Shown here: piece after piece, positions 20,488 through 31,609 of the stretch
Layout of the letters: the number at the start of each line of letters is the position of its first letter
Numbering within the stretch: position 1 is the first letter of the stretch
NCBI GenBank assembly: GCA_900323505.1
Contig: OOIN01000046.1
Span: forward strand, 1 to 64,000
DNA: 64,000 nt
Reading direction: 5' to 3'
Origin: Ustilago trichophora
Lineage: Eukaryota; Basidiomycota; Ustilaginomycetes; Ustilaginales; Ustilaginaceae
Program-made: the position numbers and the translations under genes
The notes under the pieces: model-generated
Seen by the model: the letters and a program-made list of their open reading frames with translations, nothing else
Databases searched by the model: none
What the model was told of the DNA's origin: nothing

Positions 20488-20794
20488 TGTTGGCTTGCCT
20501 GATGGGATGTGGGTTGGTCGACCACACACGGAGAAAATGGTAGGACACAATATGATTCCTTGACGCTAACAAAGTGAGTAAAGACAGTATGTATGATGTG
20601 GTTACTAGACAAGACGAGGCACTGACTATCTGATATGGGTTTTGTACGTCCTACCCTGTGAAAAACTGAGAACAACACAAGCAGGTAGGGCTTGGGCCCC
20701 TACCCCTGTCCAGATACCGGCACATCCAGTGTGCCGGTGCTTATCACGATCGTGCAAGCAGACTCAAGCCGATACGGCGCTCGAGCCTCTAACA
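20488..20794 (-). repeat. 5' LTR of copia element 1
   Basis: Starts TGTTAGAGG and ends CAAGCCAACA on the minus strand. Drives transcription of gag-pol toward lower coordinates. Confidence 0.9.
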
Positions 20795-20799
20795 CCTTG

Positions 20800-21111
20800 T
20801 ACCTGGACACTGCCCAATGCCTTGACGAATCATCGGCTTGGTTGTCTAGATATCCTCACACACTCATCATCATCATCATCATCATCACGGCAACCACCCA
20901 TTTGCGCAGCAAAGAGCAGTTGATGCATGTAACCTACAAGCGAGGGCAATAAGTTGTACAAAGAAAAGGTGCATCACACATAAAGTCATGACAGGCATCC
21001 GACTAGGTCGACCGCAACCAGCACCACGAGCTATAGGGTCGCAAAGACAGAGGGGTCTCTAAGAAGAAGAAGAAGACGAGAGAGAGAGAGAGAGAGGGGA
21101 GTTCCATTTAA
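20800..21111. other. Intergenic, simple repeats
   Basis: No gene seen. Holds a (CAT)n run at 20862-20886 and a GAAGAAGAAG / (GA)n run at 21062-21097. Confidence 0.6.
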
Positions 21112-22422
21112 TCAGAGCAAGCGTGTAGGACCGAAAAGTCGTTCTGGTACCCTGGCGGCGATTCCAGCTTCTGCAAGTCGGCCACCGCTGCTATCTGCTG
21201 CATGGAAACACGCTGAAATGGTGTTGGGGGCAGAGTCTTTCGGATTTGTTGCTGAACGAGATGGCCACGTCGAAGAGCAAGTTGGTGAGGCCAAGCATGA
21301 ACATTCTATGGATCCTGCTTTGTCGGAGGAAGCAGAGCGAGGACAGGAGTGCCAATTTGAGCTCGGTGGAGAGGGAAAGCCGTACAACAAGGATGAGATC
21401 GATTCCAATGCTGAAGGTGATGGTTCAAGCTGAAGAGTCGTCGTCGGATGAGGCTGGGGAGCTTGCAACGCATCAGATGATTTGCGAGGCAGCTGTCCGG
21501 AACGGCGCAGCCTCTTGGTTGAACGTTGGGACCTTGCACTCAACTGCTGATACTGTGGCAATGATGCAACACTATCACCGGGTTTTGGGCGACGTCTAGC
21601 TTGACCTGTGTCCAATGCTGACTCTGATACAGCCTCGGCAGATTGACGAGAATCATTTATGGACGCCAGCCTAGCAGTCGTTGTGGTTTCAACATGATTC
21701 CGGCAAGGAGGATAGGTGCTATGTTGAAACTTGACCAACTCTCGCGTCAATCGTTCGACCTCTGCATGGAGAGCACTCTCGACCTGCCGGAAGGATTCAA
21801 AGATCTGCTCCATAAAGATGCAAAATTGGGTGGCCGAGTGAATGCGTGCATGCGGATGCAGTGGAAGCACAAACTTGCGCGCCAACTCTTCAAAGACACT
21901 ACTCTCCCATCGTGCTACACTGTCTGCATCCAGGGGAGAAGTTGATGTGCGCTTGTCGACTTGGGCTTGTTCAACTAGTAGTTTCCTGATGAAGTTGTAA
22001 ATGTGTCGATTGGCATCGGCTTGACAGAGAGATTTGGGACATGCGGTGAGTTGGCAAAGCTGTTCAAATCCAGTTTGTAGGTCGAGTCGACATGCAGTTT
22101 GCCGTTCAGTGCAAAGCGTGCGTGAACTGGTCAAGGTGGGAATTGGATCCAAGTTTGATGATGAAGAGGAGGAGGAGGAGGAGGAGGAGGAGGAGGAGGA
22201 GGAGGAGGAGGAGGAGGAGGAGGAGGACGACGTTGTTGTTGTGTTGGCTGTGGTGCGGCTAGAAAGTAGATCGGAAGATGAAATGATGAGCAAGTCGATA
22301 GCCTGCTGCTGTTGTGAAGGGGAGATCGAGTCGTAAGAGGACCAGTCAAAGGGCTCGGTGCTGTCCAGATGGGTTGCAAGGGCAACGTTGTTGGATTGCT
22401 CATGATCTTGGCAGTCCGACAT
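21112..22422 (-). CDS. Hypothetical protein with poly-serine tract (436 aa)
   Basis: ATG at 22422 chosen (MSDCQDHEQSNN). The frame stays open upstream into a hydrophobic MLLLSLLLSLLPSAYPSAS-like stretch that would be a signal peptide, but only a TTG could start it, so that part is probably leader. Residues about 55-90 are an uninterrupted Ser run coded by a (TCC/TCT)n microsatellite (22163-22226 on plus, GGA repeats). A helical domain of about 110 residues follows (FEQLCQLTACPKSLC ... HAEVERLTRELVKF) and then a basic, Ser/Pro-rich disordered tail. No family recognised; composition suggests a nuclear or regulatory protein, which is inference. Confidence 0.5.
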   Translation of the reverse strand: MSDCQDHEQSNNVALATHLDSTEPFDWSSYDSISPSQQQQAIDLLIISSSDLLSSRTTANTTTTSSSSSSSSSSSSSSSSSSSSSSSSSNLDPIPTLTSSRTLCTERQTACRLDLQTGFEQLCQLTACPKSLCQADANRHIYNFIRKLLVEQAQVDKRTSTSPLDADSVARWESSVFEELARKFVLPLHPHARIHSATQFCIFMEQIFESFRQVESALHAEVERLTRELVKFQHSTYPPCRNHVETTTTARLASINDSRQSAEAVSESALDTGQARRRPKPGDSVASLPQYQQLSARSQRSTKRLRRSGQLPRKSSDALQAPQPHPTTTLQLEPSPSALESISSLLYGFPSPPSSNWHSCPRSASSDKAGSIECSCLASPTCSSTWPSRSATNPKDSAPNTISACFHAADSSGGRLAEAGIAARVPERLFGPTRLL

Positions 22423-24191
22423 GTTAACCCCGTCAGAGACAAGAGTTGTAGTAGAAATGATTTTCGAATGGAGGAAGTTTACGGCTGATGCGGATGGGAT
22501 GGAAGCACTTGGATATGCTGATGGCAAGAGTGAGAGTAAGAGTGATAGTAGCAGCAAGAGAAAATGCTAAAGATGCACCGCACCCCTCATCACAGGCTCC
22601 TTGGGGTGTTTATGAAGTGGGGCGTTGGGTCCCGCTTACCCTTGCGACCCATGCATTGAGCAAATGAAATACAGCACATACACACATGCACACACTCTGT
22701 CTCTCTCTTTGTCTCTCTTACCTCTGCTTTGACCAATGAGCCAACACCAAGCCTTTGCATTGGTGACCTACCAACGCCGCACATGACCAGGAGGGAAGAA
22801 GTCGGATTTGGCTGGGCGTAACTAGCAAGGCTGCCAGCCATGCCACTGTGTGTGAGGGAATGTATGTCAGGTTATGGCATTTGTAAGGCAGAGCTAGCCA
22901 GTGCACGCTTCATCGGCTTGGTACTAAGTCTAGATGTTTTCTCTGGCTGGATGAATTTAGCCTAGAGTTGAAGATCTTAAGCAAAGAGGGGAGGGAAAAG
23001 GAGATGGAAGGAATCGCCATCATATCAAGTCGCAACAAGCAGAGATCTTTCAAGGAGCGACAAAGCGAGAGAGAGTCAACCATTGAGCTTGTCGGTGGAC
23101 AGAAAAGATAGCTGTATATAGCCGCGTCTGCGGAAAAGTGGGATCGCCAGATTGCGAAACCAGTGTCAATCTTGATGGTGAACTTGGCGGGGCCTCAAAC
23201 GCGCTTCATCCCTGATTGACAGCCAATGCCGCTACTGTTGAAGCATTATTTTGTAACGCTCCCACTTTTTTTGCGGCAACAAGGTGCCAGAGGCTAATTA
23301 GATTGAAACTGCCTACGATCCCCTTCAATCGAGAAAGAGAGAGAGAGCGAGGCACCAGCAATCGCCTTGAAGATGGGCTATGCACTTTGTGTGTGTGTGT
23401 CACCATCCGAGACCGCTGAGACAAACCCAAATGCTGGTCCGCAAGTGATATATAATCAGAGAAGAAACAAACTGTCGTAGTTGCCACCCTGTAGGATCGT
23501 CTCCTTTTTCCACTCTACAATGTCGACGAGAATCACCATCACCGGGCAAGGGAGTCGCAACCCTACGAGGTGCACAAAAGGGGCCGACGATTCTTCATAC
23601 ACGCCGCCACAGAGCTTAGTGCACATGTGCAAGCACGGTGCTCCTCAAGCCTGACCTCTGATCCGATGTTTTGTCCAACACTGTAAAAGATACCCATTGG
23701 GCGCGCTAACAACGGCATGGTTTGCTTTCTACCTCTGCTCCCTTTTCCACTCGCTGCTTGCCATCGAATCATCCGCAACAAGAGGCCTGTTAGAGCCATC
23801 GTTGCTGCTACTTGTCCAATTGAGCATATTTCCAACCTCTACCACCAGTAGCAATACAGTCGTATCAATGGCAGCAATAAAGCAGTCCATCCTTCTCTCA
23901 TCCTGCATCTTGTTTCGAAGCGCATTCCACACTTTCTTCCTCCCATCGCAATTGCACCATTTGCTTCTCCATCTCTTGCGCCTTGTCGTTGCCGTCCAGA
24001 CCCACTATACCATCTTTCGTTGGTCAGTCTACACCGCCACCCCTTTTCTTCATTCTATTGCCATTGGGCATGATCACAATTTGCTACCCTTCCCCACCAA
24101 AGATTCAAGAGCAGCAAAGTAGACGGTGCTTGGGTGCTTCATTCTTGATTCCTCTCTGTGGTCAACACACTTACGCTGCACTGAGCAATTT
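22423..24191. other. Intergenic region
   Basis: Nothing convincing on either strand. Contains short CT/GA and GT microsatellites (22690-22720, 23330-23350, 23388-23400). The frames at 23697-24122 (plus) and 23563-23932 (minus) have no supporting motif, start context or splice structure. Confidence 0.5.
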
Positions 24192-25664
24192 TCAAATCAA
24201 TTTGACCGTGGCACATATATCAAACATGTCTAGCATCTCAGCAAGATTGGCGTGTACAATCTCTGCATCAACAATCTGAGAACCAACAAGCGAGGGGTGA
24301 GAGAAGGATCAAGCAGAGAGAATCAAGCAACCCGGCACTCAACCGTGTCTTTGAAGTGCTGTACCTCGTCCGTCTCCCAAGTCGACTTTTGCTGCTCCTC
24401 AAACTCTTTCATGGCCTTGGCAATCTTGGGCATGAGATCATCTCTACACTTGTCAAACATGGCCGTGTCTATATCCACAAGGCCATCGTCGCTGCTGCTG
24501 CCACCCCTGGTGGCGATAATGGCTTGGAGGTAAGCTGTGGGCTGGACATGATTGACGGTCTTGGTGGATGTCATGGTTGCAAACGAGGTGGTGGTGGGGA
24601 TGGGAGTTGCCGTCATTGTTGGTGTTGTATCGGTGCTGTGCAGCCAGTTCGTATCCATCGTCGTTGTTGCCACAGCGTCCGAATCCATCCCCCGGCCAGC
24701 TTGATATTGAGATCGAATAAAGTCACCGAAGCTCGTAGTTGGCAAACCACCTAGAGCTCTGGGGATCGGAGCGAAGAAAAAGCAGAAGAGGCCGCACACA
24801 AGCAACCAGACTGAATCCCACACATTCTTTGCCAAGTCCCAGACTGAAGTGGCCACGCCACATATCTTGATCTTGTCATCGCTCCAAGAGCCACAGAATC
24901 AGGGCGTTAGCCAGGAACATGTTCAGGACCAGAGTCTTGAGCAACGTGTCACGGTGCCAAAGTACAAACACATCCAGCCAACGCCAGATGTGTTGCAACT
25001 GTCGACCAATGCATGAAAACACCGAAACGGGCCAGGCATGATCAAAGCATGGCCACAGGCTGCGGGTAGTATCGGTGGCACGTTTGTTAGAGGATGTAAT
25101 TACACTCTCTTGGCTGATCTTGCCGCCGATGACAACCTCAGCCTGAGGCTGGAGGTGGGGGTCAGCTGGAGCTGGAGACGGTGTGGTCTTTTCGACAGAT
25201 GGTGCGCTTGGTAGCTTTGGAAAAGTTGCGGCTGCTTTGTCTTTGCCTTTTGAAGCATCTGCTTTTGCATTGGCGGATGCAGATGCTTCTGCTCCAATCT
25301 GCAACAAGGGGCTGGTAAAGCAGTCATCCGGAACGTGCTTCAAACCACGTTTGGCTAGCATGTAACCTGTGTTGAATGCCATTGACATGTTCTGGGAAGA
25401 AGCCAAGAGGAAACTCCGGAAGCCGAGGTCAAAAAAACCTGGACTTGTACCGCACAACGAAGGACTATCAAGTCGCAATGGATCTGCACTTACCTTGGGT
25501 TTGAGATTGGGAGGCGTGAAAGGTGCAGCTGCAACCTCAGGTTCACCAGCGTCCAAGAGCAGAGGTGAGATGGGCAAATCGTCGTCAGCACAAGGGCCCA
25601 GCTTGGGAGCCAGATCAGAGTCAATCATGTCGTGCTTAGATTGCTCAGACATGATGGGAGGCAT
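24192..25664 (-). CDS. Hypothetical membrane protein, four-exon model (404 aa)
   Basis: Exons 25664-25494, 25391-24970, 24881-24344 and 24275-24192. Introns: 102 nt (GTAAGT...TTCCCAG), 88 nt (GTTTGT, branch CTAAC, ...TTGGAG) and 68 nt (GTTGAG...TTCTCAG); together they keep one frame from ATG to TGA. Intron 1 is canonical; introns 2 and 3 are deduced from frame closure and branch motifs. The protein starts MPPIMSEQSKHD, has an acidic N-terminal part, an Ala/Lys-rich linker (ASASANAKADASKGKDKA), one likely membrane helix (SVWLLVCGLFCFFFAPIP), a Thr-rich segment and a helical C-terminus. One membrane pass suggests an organelle or plasma membrane protein of unknown role. Confidence 0.55.
25392..25493 (-). 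other. Intron 1 of the 24192-25664 gene
   Basis: 102 nt, phase 0, perfect GTAAGT donor and a pyrimidine-rich CTTCTTCCCAG acceptor. As it contains no in-frame stop it is invisible to simple ORF calling. Confidence 0.7.
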
Positions 25665-26760
25665 GGATGTGAGAGACAGAGACGGCGAGACAGAAGACAA
25701 GGGCTTAGCAACAAGGTCGTTTGAATTAAGTAGACAAGGCAGCAAGACCTGACCACACGAGGCGAGCAAGCAAAAGAGGTCGGATCAAGCAGTGAGCTGA
25801 AGGAAAGCGCCCACACCCACCTCTCAACTCCCACGTTGCTACTTGCGGGAGTGAAGTGTGAAATATGAGGTACGAGAGCGACAGGGTGGGGGGAGATGAA
25901 TCGTGGCTCATGCTGACGCATACCTGTCAATATGAAAGAGGCTGGCGGAACTGTGCTAGTCGGTTGAAACAGCACCCTTCACAATCCAAGGGGATACAAT
26001 ATACACAGTACTGTACAGTACAGAGTACTGTATGTTGTTACTATAGATGGACTATCATGTCGTTAGTTGGCGGTGGTGGCAGCTATGATCATGGTAGGGT
26101 CAATGGTAAAGATCACACACGCTAGGGTCACCCAGCACACAAATTGCGCTGCTCTCCCACATGATCGACACTTGGAATACCCAACAATATGCCATCCGTC
26201 GAGGCTTGCAGCAATTTTCATGACCGTTAACATCCTCCCATAGGCAATGTTGATTCGATCGAGAATCGAGAATCAAGTTCTCTGTGAGCTGATCCGCATC
26301 GATCCACATGAATTGCGCTGCTCTCCGACATGATCAACATTTGGGATGCACACAATATGCACTCTCGGACCGTTCACATGCCATCCGTCAAGGCTTGCAG
26401 CAATTTTCATGACCGTTATCATTCTCTACCATGGGCAGTGTCAATTCGATCGAGAATCGAGAATCAACTTCTCTGCGAGCTGATCCGCACCAATCCGGAC
26501 CGTACGTACCGCATGGTGTGGGAAATCAGCCAAGCATCGCCAGCAACATCCGCCCGGGATTCATAGTGTAGAGGTGGATCGTTCCTCATTCCCTTTTAAC
26601 GATGTGGATCGATCCAGGTCCAGTTGCTTTGTCTGCAGGAATCACAAAACGTATATATGTATGTGACACTCAGAGAGATTCCAAACAAGCACACATGTCT
26701 CTGCTTGATCTCATATATCTTGTCAAAGCCTAAACACGATCTTGCTTTCCCAGACTGATC
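25665..26760. other. Intergenic region with a direct duplication
   Basis: No gene seen. A block at 26142-26305 is repeated in direct orientation at 26311-26497 (shared: AATTGCGCTGCTCTCC, GCTTGCAGCAATTTTCATGA, GATCGAGAATCGAGAATCAA). The second copy has a short insertion. The region ends in the promoter of the 26761 gene. Confidence 0.6.
26142..26497. repeat. Tandem direct duplication, period about 169 bp
   Basis: Two copies (26142-26305, 26311-26497), roughly 85% alike over the shared parts by eye, both ending with GAGCTGATCCGCA. Non-coding. Confidence 0.7.
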
Positions 26761-28461
26761 ATGTCAACCAATCTGCTCCGTCGCAACTTGGTCGCCCTCC
26801 TCTACACGGGTGTCGAGTATCTGCATCCTCTTTGGCCCAATCAGGTCAGCTCCAACTGCGAACTTCCACATGACCAACTGCGTCAACTTTTCTTTGAGTT
26901 CTTTCCTGGCCATGACAGTCTGGAACGTGATCTGGCCCGATTTGGCCAGTATGTGATCGACACGTACTGTATCAATTCCAACACGGATTGGCATCCCACC
27001 CACAAGCTCACAGAGGCTCAGATCGACAAGTTGATCGCCATAGGAAGGATGGTGATGTGGACCAAGTTTAGGGAATGGTTCAAAGGCGCACTCTTGCTGC
27101 CCCTTTGCTCTTCTTGGCTTTCCAACGACCATGATGGCACCGACAATGATGACGACGACAATGACGATGACGAAAGGCAGGGTCAAGGCCAAGGATTGTG
27201 TCCAGGTTTGGGAACGGCGTATCTACGACCATGTCCATCCACGCTTAATGGCAAAGGTGGCGTCTGTGGTGTTTTCTGCGTTTGCTCTCCCCAGTCTTTT
27301 ATCCATGCACCTCGAATCGATTTCCCATTGTTGCCCAAGTCGCTTCAATCTGCTTCGTGTCTGATGGGATACGCATCTCAAATGCTATCAATTCCTACGC
27401 CGGACCTGCACCACCAAGATCAAATCATAGATCCAGAGACGGGCAAGTTGATACTCTTCATTCATCCGTCCAACTTTGCCCTTGTCCGCCCAGCAAAGTA
27501 CGGCGACCTCATGAGGCTCATTCGTCAACACGCTCCTGGTCTCGATGTCACCATCAAAACTGAGACCAAGACCGAGACCGAGAGCAAGGGCGCACGTGTC
27601 CTTATGCCCAACGATCCTCGCGTGACACGAGAGCTGCTCAAGTGCCTTCGGATCTGGTATGTTGGCGACCAGGGCAAGCTGCTCGATCAACGCCTGTTGG
27701 ATGTGATTACCACAAAGGTATTGGATGCGGTGCGAGTAGCTTCGGTGATGCCTCCCACCAAAACTTCGCCGGTCCAGCGTCTCATCTCGCTACTCAAGGC
27801 TGTCATTGTCGAGTTTAATCTCGAGTCAAATCTGCACCTTGTATACCAACAGCCCAACTCCGGATTCCAATCGCTACAAGCTGCTATGCTCGGCATCCTC
27901 AACCACAACACTAGAAGCAAAGACGAGATACCAGAGTGGCTCAACAAGTTGGCGGCGCAGCTGGCCGTGGTAGCAGAGGGAGATTATGCTCTCAAGGTCA
28001 TGATGCGCATTGTCGATCTGATGCAAGCCGGCAGCAGCAGCAGCGCCGGCAGCAGCACCGGCTTGGTCGAGTCGTTAAGGAGTATCCATATCCAGGCCAT
28101 CCAAGAGGGGATCAACGAATGCCATCGTCTGTATCATGTCGCGTTTCAATCCGAGCTGCTTCCTCGTTCAGCAACGTGGCTCAATAATCAGCTGGTGGCA
28201 TGCTTTGTGAATCGGATCCGCATCGGAATCGACATGTCAGTGGTCAAGATGCACATCACCACGCGCGGACGACAAGATGCTCAGCAACGTAGAGTCACCG
28301 AAGCTGCAGCCACTCAGGTTGCCTCCGAATCTGCCCCATCAGCATCCGCATCAGCATCACGCTCTTTGCTCGACGACAAGACAGACGAGGTGGATTACAG
28401 CATTGAAGGCAGCTCGATGCAGCTTGATAGTGGACCTCGCGTCATCAACGATGCAGCTTGA
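26761..28461 (+). CDS. Hypothetical protein, 3' end scrambled by a 34-bp triplication
   Basis: ATG at 26761; 566 aa as a simple frame. Residues 1-120 and about 220-540 look folded and alpha-helical (EYLHPLWPNQ, QRLISLLKAVIVEFNLESNL). Between them (27125-27410) the frame is low in quality, while another frame there reads well (DCVQVWERRIYDHVHPRLMA), so an unmodelled intron or a frameshift probably lies here. The end (MQLDSGPRVINDAA, stop) is created by a tandem 34-bp repeat: a single repeat copy would carry the frame on into the acidic segment FDDGPSGTDTDTDTETD. The downstream exon-like frame at 29210-29848 may belong to the same gene. No domain recognised. Confidence 0.5.
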   Translation: MSTNLLRRNLVALLYTGVEYLHPLWPNQVSSNCELPHDQLRQLFFEFFPGHDSLERDLARFGQYVIDTYCINSNTDWHPTHKLTEAQIDKLIAIGRMVMWTKFREWFKGALLLPLCSSWLSNDHDGTDNDDDDNDDDERQGQGQGLCPGLGTAYLRPCPSTLNGKGGVCGVFCVCSPQSFIHAPRIDFPLLPKSLQSASCLMGYASQMLSIPTPDLHHQDQIIDPETGKLILFIHPSNFALVRPAKYGDLMRLIRQHAPGLDVTIKTETKTETESKGARVLMPNDPRVTRELLKCLRIWYVGDQGKLLDQRLLDVITTKVLDAVRVASVMPPTKTSPVQRLISLLKAVIVEFNLESNLHLVYQQPNSGFQSLQAAMLGILNHNTRSKDEIPEWLNKLAAQLAVVAEGDYALKVMMRIVDLMQAGSSSSAGSSTGLVESLRSIHIQAIQEGINECHRLYHVAFQSELLPRSATWLNNQLVACFVNRIRIGIDMSVVKMHITTRGRQDAQQRRVTEAAATQVASESAPSASASASRSLLDDKTDEVDYSIEGSSMQLDSGPRVINDAA

Positions 28462-28526
28462 TAGTGGACCTCGCGTCATCAACGATGCAGCTTGATAGTG
28501 GACCTTGCGTCATCAACGATGCAGCT
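28415..28526. repeat. 34-bp tandem repeat, three copies plus 10 bp
   Basis: Units at 28415-28448, 28449-28482 and 28483-28516 (starting CGATGCAGCTTGATAGTGGA) with one C/T difference in the last. 34 is not a multiple of three, so every added unit shifts the frame. Confidence 0.95.
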
Positions 28527-29209
28527 TTTGATGATGGACCATCTGGCACAGACACCGACACGGACACCGAAACGGATATGCAGACTGCGAGCAAGACAGA
28601 GTTTGGGGTCAATGACGACAGTCTAGGAGAAGGCCGCCGCGCAGGCCATCTGGACGATGGGTATATACCAGCATTGTCTGCTCGGTCGTCGCCATCACTT
28701 CTCTGTTCAGGTGTCTGGTACAGACACCGGTTTCAGTGGAAGGCAGGAGGCAGGAAATCACGTCGGACAGCTAGCAAGCTCGGCCGAACTCGCGGTTCCG
28801 AACAGAGAGCTCGGTGCCGAGCACAAGTGCTGAGTTGTGACGAAGCTCAGTCTCGTCGCACACTCGTGTTATGCCTCTCAGCTCTCACTCTTCCTCTTTG
28901 CCATCATCATCAAGCACACTGACCTCGTCAAGGCAGTGTTTTCTTTGATTTTCCCGCCCATTCCCGTACCCTGTTTTGTCGTCATGTTGTCATGTTCTCT
29001 CTGCATTTCTCTTATGTTAGGTCTCACGCACTGTCCGCCTTGCTCCCAAGCGACGCTTGACCAGCCTTGCCTTGTACGGCCACGGCTGGGAGCTCGCAAG
29101 TGACTCCTAGAGTTAGGCAATCTTAAATCTAATTGTTATGCTTCCGTTTGATGACATGGCAAGATATCCGAAGAAGACTGCCTTACATTGATTGGTAGGA
29201 CTGCGCGCT
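28527..29209. other. Probable intron/exon remains or intergenic DNA
   Basis: Frame continuing from the 34-bp repeat is coding-like up to about 28665 (acidic, TDTDTDTE) where a GTATAT donor-like site occurs. From there to a TTGGTAG acceptor-like site at about 29203-29209 nothing convincing is seen. Confidence 0.35.
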
Positions 29210-29848
29210 GAATCATTGGCAGACGACGATTTCAGCCTCAAATTGTGGTCGCCTCCGCCACCGCATCCGCCGCCGCGGACTGAAGTCGATGAGGGTGGCA
29301 GCAGTACAGACACGTCTGGTATCAGTGAGAGGGCTCTGCTGTTTTCCAATCGATCTGCAACTGGCGATAGTTGGTCGGTTCGTCATGGTACCAAGAAATT
29401 GAGGAAAAGATCAACAAAAGCAGCGCAAAAAAGACGACCGAGACACAAATCACATTCTTGTTTGGTCAGAGACCTGGTAGCAGCGGTGCTGGGTGCAAAC
29501 GTGCGATTTGGGTGCGATGTGGTTCAAAAGTTGGGTGTGACAGGGTTGGTAGCAGCCATCGGGGTGGGTCTGTGTACACTCGAGACGCCTGCACCTAGTC
29601 AAACGCTCGAGACGTCTGCACCTACTTGAGTTGGCATCAAGGTCAGTCTCGAATGGATTGTACCGCCGCAGCCGCAGATGGATCCTCAAATGGCGACGTG
29701 CACAGCACCTTTAATGCCTCCATGGTATGACGCTGTGGCGGCCGCCGCTAACAATGCTCCTCCTCAGGTAACGAGCTTGCCATGCCATCACCAGCTCTAC
29801 TATGACCTGATCCGAAAGCTCAAACCACCACCTCGCGCTTTGCCATAG
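29210..29848 (+). CDS. Exon-like frame with a hydrophobic helix (possible 3' part of the preceding gene)
   Basis: Begins after an acceptor-like TTGATTGGTAG and continues to TAG 29846-29848. A TGA at 29627-29629 falls inside a 78-nt phase-0 segment (29564-29641) that starts GTGGGT and ends CATCAAG; treating it as an intron restores one frame. The product has an acidic/Pro-rich start (SPPPPHPPPRTEVDEGG), a basic patch, a hydrophobic helix (KLGVTGLVAAIG) and a Pro-rich end (LEWIVPPQPQMDP). No ATG of its own that fits well. Function unknown. Confidence 0.35.
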
Positions 29849-31600
29849 TCGTCACCGTACTTAGTCTGATCTCCTTGTTTTGACCAAGATGTCTTTCAAA
29901 CGATATGTCTCGAGTCGTCTTATAAAAAAGAGAGTCATAAGTATCGAGGCATTCAAAGATCGCAAGTTGACTCTGTGTGAAGCTTGGTGTTTGACGATGT
30001 GTGTGTAAAGACAGTGTGTTTTCTGAGGAGGCCCAAGCTGCTCGACTGCTTTGTACGACGATACCTCGTTATCATCGGCTCAATCGTACCAGCCTGAGCC
30101 AAAACCTTGCATCAAGGATTGCACGCACGGCTGCGGTTGCGGCCGATTCCTCAAGGAACCGAGAGTTGCTGTTTCCTGGGTACCTGACACCTTTGCATAT
30201 GCCAAATGTGAAGCTTCTTGCCTTGTCGCGTGTTCTGGAAAGGGCTATTGTCATTGAGTTGGCACTAATGGACCGCTACCGGTGCGTGAGATTGTCAGGA
30301 CTGTGACAAGGGTTTTTTGTCTTTGTGTCTAGGCCAAATCTTGGAACGGAACGACAAAAACTTGACAAGCGTGGTACCAGCCAACAATGCCAGCGCGAGA
30401 GACTGGCATAGTGTGGCAGACACTGTGCGTGATGCTGCTAGGTCTGTGTCTTTGGCGAAGCATGATCGCATTTCAACGTCAATCTCGCATTTGCTCCATC
30501 GACTGGATGCTTAGCACAATCGTTGCTGTTGGACACTGTGTGCTGGATGGCTTTTGTGAGGCTGTTGGTGGCTGCAGGATGATTGGGTGAACATGGTCGT
30601 GATGGACAGTGCCGCTGTTACTTGTCCTTTCTGCGGCTTCTGATGTGTCGTTTAGCCTCAATCTTTGTACCGTAGCACAGCCAGGATGTAGCTCATATAT
30701 CGTAAGTCGGTCCTGTTTGCGTCTCCTGACATCAAAACATCCAAGGATCTTGCACGTCCCTCGCTCGAGTGCAACAAGCGGCTGCGTAGAAAAAGGCAGG
30801 GTCCCGTCAGTCCACAAGCACAACAGAGTGCAACATACGCAAGATAGGGTTGCATTACGTTGAGTACGACTTGGCAGATGCAGTCCATTGATGGCTGTAT
30901 CGCACAACTTGCAAGCATAACCCTAAAAACTGTCTGTACCTCTTGCCTCGGAACCACAGACCACTCCAGCGCTCGGATTCCACCTTGCAATCAGTTGATC
31001 AGGATAGCAGCAGTACCACTCGACAAGCGAGCCTGGCAAGGATCCATGCCCTACGCGACAGCGTGCAAAGAACAAAAGGCCCATGGAATCGAGTCCCGTT
31101 GCCTTTGTGAAAGCTTGCCATTTGCACACTCGGGAATCAACAAGACTGATCCGGCTTTCGCGATCGATCCAGCCAGCCAATCTTTCCAAGGATGCTGCGA
31201 CACTCTTGCATGGCTTGCAAGGTTGACTTTGCCCTCTCACGCTTGCTATAGTTGAAAGTTGATGTTGATCATGGACCAAGCACGCACAAGAATGCATCAA
31301 TGGGCGTCTAACGTGCAATTGACATCATCTTCTGGATACTTGACAACAGCCTCGGTCGCTGGCATGAATGGTCCTTAACCAGCTGCGAAGCAAACCTTGA
31401 TTGTGGATCTGTAGGATCGAGTTGGAGGCAGAGGCGTATGGGTGCGATGCAAAGTTTGTTCGAGTTGATCAATGATGGGTGCAAATTTGACCTCTGCGTC
31501 GTTCCAAGCGGCGAGGATCTTGGGAATGAAGTTGGATTTGAACGAAGAAGGCTCGAGTACACCTGAATTGGGGTCGGTGCGAAGACCAGCCTGTTGAACC
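29849..31600. other. Mostly unresolved; weak gene fragments
   Basis: Two protein-like stretches flank a good intron-like sequence (GTGCGTGAG...TTTGTGTCTAG, about 30279-30331): 30001-30278 on plus (ALSRVLERAIVIELALMDRYR) and 30332-30514 (DWHSVADTVRDAARSVSLAK). No splice choice I tried keeps both in frame, so this may be a decayed gene. Nothing recognisable from 30530 to 31600. Confidence 0.3.
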
Positions 31601-31609
31601 TTATCGCGG

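Larger units (their letters stand above)
15598..20794 (-). mobile_element. Complete Ty1/copia LTR retrotransposon (element 1), decayed
   Basis: Two 307-bp LTRs (15598-15904 and 20488-20794) enclose a minus-strand gag-protease-integrase-RT-RNase H order, which defines copia. The 5-bp target duplication CCTTG is seen at 15593-15597 and 20795-20799. LTR ends are TG...CA in both orientations. The coding part carries several frameshifts and stops, so it is non-autonomous now. A second member of the same family starts at 61185. Confidence 0.95.

Noticed and set aside
22423..22557. Signal peptide on the poly-serine protein
   Set aside because: The hydrophobic stretch lies upstream of the first ATG and could only be started by TTG.
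23697..24122. 141-aa plus-strand frame
   Set aside because: Leu/Ser-rich translation of pyrimidine-rich DNA without supporting signals.
24323..24856. 177-aa frame as a separate gene
   Set aside because: It starts with GTG and fits as exon 3 of the four-exon gene model 24192-25664.
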